Part shown: in pieces, positions 16,733 through 22,318 of the stretch
How positions within the stretch are numbered: position 1 is the stretch's first letter
How the letters are laid out: every line of letters starts with the position of its first letter
From: CAXQZU01 sp964228555
GTDB taxonomy: Bacteria > Planctomycetota > PLA2 > JAEUHO01
NCBI GenBank assembly: GCA_964228555.1
Contig: CAXQZU010000048.1
Location: forward strand, 1 to 24,221
Direction: 5' to 3'
DNA: 24,221 nt
Notes under the pieces: generated by a model
Seen by the model: the letters and a program-made list of their open reading frames with translations, nothing else
Database searches by the model: none
What the model was told of the DNA's origin: nothing
Position numbers and translations under genes: made by a program

Positions 16733-17185
16733 ATGAAGGTCGCCACCATCACCACCGCCAAGGGCACGATCGAGCTCGAGCTGTTCGACAAGGACGCGCC
16801 CAAGACCGTCGAGAACTTCGTCAAGCTGGCCAAGAGCGGCTTCTACGACGGGCTCACCTTCCACCGCGTGATCAAGGATTTCATGATCCAGGGCGGCTGC
16901 CCCTTCTCGAAGTCCAACCCGGCGCGCGCCGGCACCGGCGGCCCCGGCTGGAAGATCAACTGCGAGGTGGGCCTGCCCACGGCGCGCAAGCACGGCAAGG
17001 GCTCGCTGTCGATGGCGCACGCCGGCCCCAACACGGGCGGCAGCCAGTTCTTCATCACGCACCGCGCCACCCCGCACCTCGACGGCGTGCACACGGTGTT
17101 CGGCCAGGTGCTCAAGGGGCAGGACGTCGTGGACCGCATCGCCATGGGCGACGCCATGACGAAGGTCGAGATCAGCGACCGCTGA
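16733..17185 (+). CDS. Peptidyl-prolyl cis-trans isomerase, cyclophilin type
   Basis: Catalyses proline isomerisation during protein folding. The 150 residues are a compact single cyclophilin domain with no signal peptide, so cytosolic. Active-site elements: Arg45 in FHRVI (43-47), MIQGG (51-55), SMAHAGPNTGGSQFF (93-107) and LDGVHTVFG (116-124). The usual Asp after QGG is Cys56 here, followed by a slightly longer loop (to GTGGPG, 67-72). ATG 16733 begins the conserved first strand (MKVATITTAKG); an in-frame ATG at 16661 exists but the codons between are not coding-like. The last 14 bp overlap the convergent lipoprotein gene. The symbol is left blank because ppiA/ppiB assignment is not certain. 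Confidence 0.93.
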   Translation: MKVATITTAKGTIELELFDKDAPKTVENFVKLAKSGFYDGLTFHRVIKDFMIQGGCPFSKSNPARAGTGGPGWKINCEVGLPTARKHGKGSLSMAHAGPNTGGSQFFITHRATPHLDGVHTVFGQVLKGQDVVDRIAMGDAMTKVEISDR

Positions 17186-17747
17186 GCCCCTCGGGCGGCG
17201 CCGCGGGCTGCACGGATGCAGCCCGCGTGGCCTGCCAGGCACGCACCTCCTGCTCGATGCGGGCGGCGAGGGCACCCTCCCAGTCCACGCCGCGCACCAT
17301 GAGCACGCTGCGCCGCGTGGCATGCCACTCGACGCGCGAGCGGCCCGGCTGCCCCGCGACCGGGTGCACGACCACCACCACGGCCGAGACCCACTCGTCG
17401 CCGTAGGCCGGGTCACGGCGGCCGTCGAGGCCCTGCTCCTTGGCCGTGACCTCGCCATGGCGGCGCGACACCTCCACCGTGGTGACCGGCCGCCCGCGCA
17501 GTCCCACCATGGCGCGGCAGGCCCGCGCCACGACCTCCAGCATGTCCGCGGGCGGCACCTCGTGCTCCTGGAAGGGCCCGCGCCCGCGGCGGTCGCGCAG
17601 CTCGCTGATGGTGCCGGTGCGCAGCGTCACCACGTCGCGTACCGCCTCGGCGGTGCGCTCGCTCACGCAGCCGCCCAGCAGCAGGCAGGGCACGAGGCAG
17701 AGGCCGGCCCGCCAGGCCGCGGCCGCGGTGCGCGGCCCGCCCCTCAC
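17172..17747 (-). CDS. Predicted lipoprotein, 191 aa
   Basis: The N-terminus has arginines, a hydrophobic core (AGLCLVPCLLLGGC, 14-27) and a good lipobox LGGC with Cys27. The mature part is an alpha/beta domain of about 150 residues with two strand blocks, VTTVEVSRRHGEVTA (about 88-102) and WVSAVVVVVHPV (about 119-130), and RSRVEWHATRRSVLM (about 136-150). No family is recognised. The start GTG 17747 overlaps the ispF stop (GTGA), so it is probably translated by coupling in an ispF operon. Its 3' end overlaps the convergent cyclophilin gene by 14 bp. An envelope location is likely; the function is unknown, and I see no reason in the sequence to link it to isoprenoid synthesis beyond position. 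Confidence 0.75.
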   Translation of the reverse strand: MRGGPRTAAAAWRAGLCLVPCLLLGGCVSERTAEAVRDVVTLRTGTISELRDRRGRGPFQEHEVPPADMLEVVARACRAMVGLRGRPVTTVEVSRRHGEVTAKEQGLDGRRDPAYGDEWVSAVVVVVHPVAGQPGRSRVEWHATRRSVLMVRGVDWEGALAARIEQEVRAWQATRAASVQPAAPPEGLSGR

Positions 17748-18220
17748 GGCCTCGGCCCCACCACCACCCCCGCCTGTGCGGCGATGGCCTCGCCCCGGCC
17801 CACGGCGTCCAGGCCCTCGTGCGTGCGCGCCTTCACGCTCACGGCCTCCAGCGGCAGGCCCAGCAACGCCGCGATGCGCGCCCGGATGGCCTCGCGGTGC
17901 GGCGCGAGGCGGGGACGCTCGGCGATCACGTTGCAGTCCAGCGAGAGCGGCACGTAGCCGCGCGCCTTCACCTTGACGAGGATCTCCGCCAGCAGCACCG
18001 CCGACGGCACGTCCTTCCACTGCGGGTCGGTGTCGGGGACATGCTCGCCCAGGTCGCCCAGCGCCACGGCGCCCAGCAGTGCATCGCCCAGGGCGTGCAG
18101 CAGCACGTCGGCGTCGCTGTGCCCCTTGAGGCCCCAGGCGCCCTCGATCTTCACGCCGCCCAGCATCAGGGTGCGGCCCGGGACCACCTGGTGGATGTCG
18201 TAGCCGATGCCGACGCGCAC
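17744..18220 (-). CDS. ispF: 2-C-methyl-D-erythritol 2,4-cyclodiphosphate synthase
   Basis: The fifth step of the MEP pathway: it cyclises CDP-ME 2-phosphate to MEcPP with release of CMP, as a cytosolic trimer. The 158 residues match the family exactly. Metal ligands Asp8, His10 (GYDIHQV) and His42 (HSDADVLLHALGDALLGA) fall at the same numbers as in E. coli, which confirms the GTG start at 18220. ARTHEGLDAVGRGEAIAAQA near the end is the usual C-terminal signature. GGAGG lies 5 nt upstream of the start, and TAGCCT at 18264-18269 (minus strand) is a possible -10. It is divergent from ispD across 123 bp and followed by an overlapping lipoprotein gene. Confidence 0.95.
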   Translation of the reverse strand: MRVGIGYDIHQVVPGRTLMLGGVKIEGAWGLKGHSDADVLLHALGDALLGAVALGDLGEHVPDTDPQWKDVPSAVLLAEILVKVKARGYVPLSLDCNVIAERPRLAPHREAIRARIAALLGLPLEAVSVKARTHEGLDAVGRGEAIAAQAGVVVGPRP

Positions 18221-18308
18221 GCAGGCCTCCGCCGGCCGGTCGCTGCCGGCGCCGGCCCGCCCAAGGCTACGCGCAACGCCCGCCGGCGTCCCCGCCACGG
18301 GGCCGCGC

Positions 18309-18337
18309 TTGCCCCCCGGCCCGGGCGCGGCCACACT
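18309..18337 (+). promoter_or_regulatory. Candidate promoter of ispD
   Basis: TTGCCC (18309-18314), a 17-bp spacer and CACACT (18332-18337), then 6 nt to GTG 18344. The -35 and spacing are good; the -10 matches TANNNT only at A2 and T6. The position implies a leaderless ispD mRNA. Confidence 0.45.
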
Positions 18338-18343
18338 CGCGGC

Positions 18344-19030
18344 GTGATCGGCGTCGTGCTCACCGCAGCAGGCTCCTCCACGCGCATGGGCGCGGGCAGC
18401 ACGCCCAAGGTGCTGCTGCGGCTGGGCCCCTGCACCGTGCTGGAGCACAGCCTGCAGGCGGTGCGCGAGGCGCTGCCCCGGGCCGCGTGCGTGGTCACCG
18501 CCCGGGCCGAGGACCTCGAGCGTGTGCGCGCGCTGGCGGGCGATGCCACGGTGGTGGCTGGCGGGGCCACGCGGCAGGCCAGCGTGCTGGCCGGCGTGCG
18601 GGCCCTGCCCGTCGCCTGCACGCACGTGCTGGTGCACGACGCAGCCCGGCCGCTGGCCACGCCGGCGCTGTTCCTGCGCACGCTGGAGTCCACGCTGCGG
18701 CATGGGGCCGCCGTGGCGGGCCTGGTGCCCAGCGACTCGCTGCACGCGCTCGACGCGCCCCACGGCACGCGCGTGCTCGTCCCGCTGGACCGCCGGGCGG
18801 TGCTGGCCGCGCAGACGCCGCAGGGCGCCCGGCGCGACTGGCTGGAGGCCGCGCTGGAGCGCGCCCTGCGCGAGGGCCGCGACAGCACGGACGAGACGGG
18901 CGCGCTGGTGGCCGACGGCCACGAGGTGGCGGCCGTCGAGGGCGAGCCCTGGAACCTCAAGCTGACGCGACCCGAGGACCTGCCCTTGCTGGAAGCCTGG
19001 CGTGCCCGCAGGCCACGCAGCCCGGCGTAG
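18344..19030 (+). CDS. ispD: 2-C-methyl-D-erythritol 4-phosphate cytidylyltransferase
   Basis: The third step of the MEP pathway: MEP + CTP gives CDP-ME and diphosphate. The 228 residues have the CTP-binding N-terminus TAAGSSTRMGAGSTPK (7-22), VHDAARP (97-103), QTPQGA (157-162), TDETG (182-186) and NLKLTRPEDL (204-213). The start GTG 18344 immediately precedes the first strand IGVVLTA and has no Shine-Dalgarno site. The family more often shows a TDDAS-type sequence where this protein has TDETG, a mild variation. Its TAG stop is also the first half of the ruvC -10 candidate. It is divergent from ispF rather than next to it in an ispDF operon or fusion. Confidence 0.93.
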   Translation: MIGVVLTAAGSSTRMGAGSTPKVLLRLGPCTVLEHSLQAVREALPRAACVVTARAEDLERVRALAGDATVVAGGATRQASVLAGVRALPVACTHVLVHDAARPLATPALFLRTLESTLRHGAAVAGLVPSDSLHALDAPHGTRVLVPLDRRAVLAAQTPQGARRDWLEAALERALREGRDSTDETGALVADGHEVAAVEGEPWNLKLTRPEDLPLLEAWRARRPRSPA

Positions 19031-19033
19031 CAT
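19028..19033 (+). promoter_or_regulatory. Candidate -10 box (TAGCAT) for ruvC
   Basis: TAGCAT ends 6 nt before GTG 19040. Its TAG is the ispD stop codon. No TTG -35 is visible at the expected distance. It would give a leaderless ruvC transcript separate from ispD read-through. Confidence 0.4.
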
Positions 19034-19039
19034 GGGGCC

Positions 19040-19690
19040 GTGAGCACGCGCCCCCCCCACCCCGCCCCTCCGCTGCGGGTGCCGGGCGTCCCCTGGCCGC
19101 TGGCCCCCAGCACGCAGGGGCGCACGCCCGCCGTGCGCGTGCTGGGCATCGACCCGGGCACGCGCCTGCTGGGCTGGGGCGTGGTGGACAGCCAGGGCAC
19201 GCAGGCCCGCGCCGTGGCGCACGGGGTGCTGCGCATGCCCGCCAGCCTGCCCATCGAGCAGCGGCTGGCGCGCCTCGCCAGCGGCCTGCGCGAGGTGGTG
19301 CAGCAGTGGAAGCCGCAGGAAGCGGCGCTGGAGGAGGTGTTCTTCGGCCACGACACGCGCGCGGCCGTGCGGCTGGGCGAGGCCCGTGGCGCCGTCATGC
19401 TGGTGCTGGCCGAGGCCGGCCTGCCCGTCACCGGCTACGCCAACAACGTGGTCAAGAAGGCCGTGGGCGGCGCCGGCCGGGCCAGCAAGGGGCGGGTCCA
19501 GGCCCTGGTCTGGCGCATGCTCGCCGTGCCGGACGCCCCCGCGACCGCCGACGCCTCCGACGCCCTCGCCCTGGCCCTCTGCCACGTGCACCGGCGCGCC
19601 TTTGCTGGGGGGTCGGGGCAGGGGCCGGACCTCGCTCCGCGCGTGCTGGAGGCCATTGCTCGGGCCCGAGCCGCCCGTCGGCGCAAGTAG
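19040..19690 (+). CDS. ruvC: Crossover junction endodeoxyribonuclease RuvC
   Basis: Resolves Holliday junctions as a dimer, normally with RuvAB. The RNase H-like fold carries the acidic tetrad Asp38 (LGIDPGT), Glu98 (ALEEVFF), Asp171 and Asp174 (DASDALALAL), with KLG-like RLGEARGA at 111-118 and NNVVKKAVGGAGRASK at 135-150. It has 216 residues, with about 32 extra N-terminal Pro-rich residues before the first strand. GTG 19133 would give the usual length, but the extension keeps strict GC3 coding bias and GTG 19040 has a well-placed -10, so I prefer 19040. The tail is basic (RARAARRRK). ruvA and ruvB are not in the window. Confidence 0.93.
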   Translation: MSTRPPHPAPPLRVPGVPWPLAPSTQGRTPAVRVLGIDPGTRLLGWGVVDSQGTQARAVAHGVLRMPASLPIEQRLARLASGLREVVQQWKPQEAALEEVFFGHDTRAAVRLGEARGAVMLVLAEAGLPVTGYANNVVKKAVGGAGRASKGRVQALVWRMLAVPDAPATADASDALALALCHVHRRAFAGGSGQGPDLAPRVLEAIARARAARRRK

Positions 19691-19762
19691 TTGTAATCAG
19701 CAACAAGATGAGGCCCGGACCCGGCGTGGAGCGCAGCAGGGCTCCTGTCCCTTGGGCCCTCC

Positions 19763-21184
19763 ATGCCCGCCGCGGTGCCAATCCTCCTCGCCCAGGCCCC
19801 GGCCGCCGTCCCGGCGGCGGGCTGGCTGGCCGCGCAGGCCGCCGCGCCGCTGGCGGCCGGCTGGGTGGAGCGGCTGGCCCTGCCCGCCTTCCTGCTGGCA
19901 GCCGAGGCCCTGGCCGCCACCGCGGCCTGGATGGAGAAGGCCCTCGAGGCCCACACCCATGCCGGCCTGATGGAGGCCGGCGACGAGGCCGAGGCCCCCG
20001 AGCGCGCGCTGGAGGTGCTGCGGCGCCTGCCCACCTTCCTGCTCAGCGCCCGCATCCTGCGCTTCCTGGCCAAGGCCGCGCTCGTGGTGGGCGTGGCCTC
20101 GTGGAGCCTGGGCGACGACATCCGCGAGGGCCTCGCGGCTGGGGCGGGCTTCGTGCCCGTGCCGTGGAGCGCGCTGGGCGTGGCCCTGCTGCTGGCCTTC
20201 CTCGTCAACTTCGTGGTGAACGACGTGCTGGTGGGCGTGCTGGCGCGGCGCCACGCCGACCGGCGCCTCGTGGCCTCGCTGGGCCTGCTGCGCACCATGG
20301 CCGTGCTGACGGCGCCGGTGCGCGTGCCGCTGCGCCTGCTGGTGCGCGGCGTGTTCCGCGTGAGCATCGAGGAGCCTGCCGCCGACACCCGCGACGAGGT
20401 GCTGGAGAGCGTGCGCGAGGGCGAGGAGGAGGGCAGCGTCAGCCCGGCCGAGGCCGGCATGATCGAGGCCGTGATGTCGCTGCCCAGCCGCACCGTGCGC
20501 GACGTGCTGGTGCCGCGCGCGCAGGTGAGCATGCTGCAGGCGGACACGCCGCTGGTCGAAGCGGCCCGCTTCGCCGCCGAGGACGGGCACACGCGCCTGC
20601 CGGTCTACGGGCGCGACCGCGACGAGGTGCTGGGCTGGGTGCATGCGCGCGACCTGCTGCGGCTGGCCGGCGAGGGCAGCGCCGCGGCGGCGCCCGTGCG
20701 CACGGTCATGCGCGAGCCCTTCTTCGTGCCCGAGGGCAAGCCGCTGGACGAGCTGCTGGAGGAGATGCGCAGCAAGCACGTGCACCTGGCCGTGGCACTC
20801 AACGACCTCGGGGCCACCGCCGGCGTGGTGTCGCTGGAGGACGTCCTCGAGCAGATCGTGGGCGACATCCAGGACGAGCTGGACGCGGACAGCACCCGCG
20901 TGCTGCGCCCGGCCAGCCTCGCGCGCGGCGACATGCAGGTGGACGCACGCCTGCGCGTCGAGGACGTCAACCGCCTGCTGCGGCTGGACCTGCCCCTGCT
21001 GCCCGAGGCCTACGAGACGCTGGGCGGGCTGCTGCTGCACCGCATCGGCCACGTGCCGCAGGCCGGGGAGTCGCTGGACGTGGCGGGTGCCACCCTCAGC
21101 GTGCTGGAGGCTGACCCGCGCAAGGTGAAGCGCGTGCTCGTGCAGCTGCGCAAGGGCGGGTCCACGCCGTCCGCGTCCGCCTGA
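19763..21184 (+). CDS. CorC/HlyC (CNNM-like) CBS-domain membrane protein
   Basis: A hemolysin-C/CorC family inner-membrane protein, a family linked to Mg2+/Co2+ efflux. The 473 residues contain several hydrophobic segments (about 36-54, 101-115, 137-160, 176-195), though they are a poor match to a full DUF21 domain. An acidic linker (208-230) precedes the CBS pair: CBS1 about 245-303 (RDVLVPRAQVSML to WVHARDLL) and CBS2 about 311-370 (RTVMREPFFVPEG to VSLEDVLEQIVGD). The C-terminal CorC_HlyC transporter-associated domain spans about 382-463 (AYETLGGLLLHRIGHVP). ATG 19763 has no clear Shine-Dalgarno site. It lies 72 bp after ruvC, beyond an AT-rich patch, and 38 bp before the 182-aa gene. The role in ion transport is family knowledge. 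Confidence 0.88.
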   Translation: MPAAVPILLAQAPAAVPAAGWLAAQAAAPLAAGWVERLALPAFLLAAEALAATAAWMEKALEAHTHAGLMEAGDEAEAPERALEVLRRLPTFLLSARILRFLAKAALVVGVASWSLGDDIREGLAAGAGFVPVPWSALGVALLLAFLVNFVVNDVLVGVLARRHADRRLVASLGLLRTMAVLTAPVRVPLRLLVRGVFRVSIEEPAADTRDEVLESVREGEEEGSVSPAEAGMIEAVMSLPSRTVRDVLVPRAQVSMLQADTPLVEAARFAAEDGHTRLPVYGRDRDEVLGWVHARDLLRLAGEGSAAAAPVRTVMREPFFVPEGKPLDELLEEMRSKHVHLAVALNDLGATAGVVSLEDVLEQIVGDIQDELDADSTRVLRPASLARGDMQVDARLRVEDVNRLLRLDLPLLPEAYETLGGLLLHRIGHVPQAGESLDVAGATLSVLEADPRKVKRVLVQLRKGGSTPSASA

Positions 21185-21222
21185 TCCCACCCCTCCGCGA
21201 GCACGCCCCGCGCACCCTCCGC

Positions 21223-21771
21223 ATGACCACCCTCGTCCTGCACCCCGACGACCGCAGCACCGACGACCTGCGCCCCCTCTACGAGGGCATCCCCGACCGC
21301 ACCGTGATCACGGGCGGCCGCACGAAGGACGAGGTGCGCGCGCTGGTGGCCGCGCACGACCGCGTGATCCTGTGCGGGCACGGCTACACCACGGGCCTGT
21401 TCAGCATCAACCGCTTCCCCACCGACAACGGCCTCATCATCGACGCCTCGATGGTGGACGTGCTCTCGGAGAAGCACGACACGATCTACCTGTGGTGCTA
21501 CGCGCACGAGTTCGTGCGCCAGCACGGGCTGCGGGGCTTCAGCAGCGGGATGTTCATCTCCGAGGTGCAGGAAGCCCAGTGGATGGGCCTCGAGGGCGTC
21601 ACGCAGGCGCAGGTCGACGAGAGCACGCAGGCCTTCTGCCGCCTCATGGGCCAGCACGTGCTCGGCCCGCAGGAGCAGATGTTCGCCACGGTGCACCGCG
21701 AGTACGGCCTGCTGGCGCAGCGCAACCCCGTGGCCGCCTACAACCACGCACGCCTGCACCTGGGCGCCTGA
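21223..21771 (+). CDS. Conserved-looking hypothetical, 182 aa, possible clan-CD (caspase/CHAT-like) fold
   Basis: A soluble protein with no signal peptide. A hydrophobic strand ends in His-Gly (RVILCGHG, 47-54, His53), and after 38 residues a second hydrophobic strand ends in Cys (TIYLWCYA, 87-94, Cys92). This strand-HG / strand-C arrangement is the signature of clan CD peptidases and CHAT domains. GLIIDASMVDVLSEK between them and GFSSGMFISEV (105-115) after them fit the expected helix and strand. The N-terminus (TLVLHPDDRSTDDLRPLY) would supply the first strand. Catalysis is not proven, and the protein could be a non-peptidase member with another role. ATG 21223 has neither a good Shine-Dalgarno site nor a TANNNT box nearby, so it is probably read with the upstream CBS gene (38-bp gap). 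Confidence 0.75.
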   Translation: MTTLVLHPDDRSTDDLRPLYEGIPDRTVITGGRTKDEVRALVAAHDRVILCGHGYTTGLFSINRFPTDNGLIIDASMVDVLSEKHDTIYLWCYAHEFVRQHGLRGFSSGMFISEVQEAQWMGLEGVTQAQVDESTQAFCRLMGQHVLGPQEQMFATVHREYGLLAQRNPVAAYNHARLHLGA

Positions 21772-21780
21772 GGGCCCCGC

Positions 21781-21799
21781 GCCGGCGCGCGACGCCGGC
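21781..21799. terminator. Bidirectional terminator between the 182-aa gene and dut
   Basis: GCCGGCG-CGCGA-CGCCGGC is a perfect 7-bp stem with a 5-nt loop in the 32-bp gap between two convergent genes. It is symmetric, so it could serve both directions. There is no T-run. Confidence 0.6.
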
Positions 21800-21803
21800 C
21801 GCG

Positions 21804-22259
21804 CTAGGCCCCCGAGCTGCCGAAGCCGCCCGCGCCGCGCGCGGTGGCGTCCAGGCTGGCCAGCGGCACGATGCGGGCCTGCGTCACGGGCGCGATCACC
21901 AGCTGGGCCACGCGCTGGCCGCGCTCCAGCGTGATGGGCTCGCTGCCGAGGTTGACCAGCAGCACCTTGAGCTCGCCGCGATAGTCGCTGTCGATGGTGC
22001 CGGGCGCGTTGAGCACCGTCAGGCCCTGCTTGAGGGCCGTGCCGCTGCGCGGCCTGACCTGTCCCTCGTGGCCGGCGGGGATGGCCAGCCTGAGGCCCGT
22101 GGGCACCAGCGCGCGCGCCCCCGGGGCCAGCACCAGCGGTGCCTCCAGCGCGGCGGCGAGGTCCAGCCCCGCGCTGCCCGGCGTGGCGTAGGCCGGCATC
22201 GGCAGGCCCTGCCCGTGGGGCAGCACCTCGACGCCCAGCGACAGCGGTTCCGCGTGCAT
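21804..22259 (-). CDS. dut: dUTP diphosphatase (dUTPase)
   Basis: Hydrolyses dUTP to dUMP and diphosphate, keeping uracil out of DNA and supplying the thymidylate precursor; it acts as a cytosolic homotrimer. All five motifs of the trimeric family are present in 151 residues: motif 1 TPGSAGLDL (26-34), motif 2 PRSGTALK (70-77), motif 3 GTIDSDYRGE (87-96, catalytic Asp90), motif 4 GQRVAQLVI (114-122) and motif 5 RGAGGFGSSG (141-150). ATG 22259 has TAGCGT 6 nt upstream and no Shine-Dalgarno site. It lies 59 bp downstream of anmK on the same strand, so it could be read from two promoters. Confidence 0.96.
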   Translation of the reverse strand: MHAEPLSLGVEVLPHGQGLPMPAYATPGSAGLDLAAALEAPLVLAPGARALVPTGLRLAIPAGHEGQVRPRSGTALKQGLTVLNAPGTIDSDYRGELKVLLVNLGSEPITLERGQRVAQLVIAPVTQARIVPLASLDATARGAGGFGSSGA

Positions 22260-22265
22260 GCGGGC

Positions 22266-22271
22266 ACGCTA
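22266..22271 (-). promoter_or_regulatory. Candidate -10 box (TAGCGT) for dut
   Basis: On the minus strand TAGCGT is followed by 6 nt and ATG 22259, in the short gap after anmK. This is consistent with a leaderless dut mRNA. No clear -35. Confidence 0.45.
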
Positions 22272-22318
22272 CGACGCGCCTCCCCCACCGGGCGCCCACC
22301 GCCGGGCACAGCGCGACC

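Noticed and set aside
19708..19762. ATG 19708 as an upstream start for the CBS protein
   Set aside because: It is out of frame with ATG 19763 (55 bp apart).
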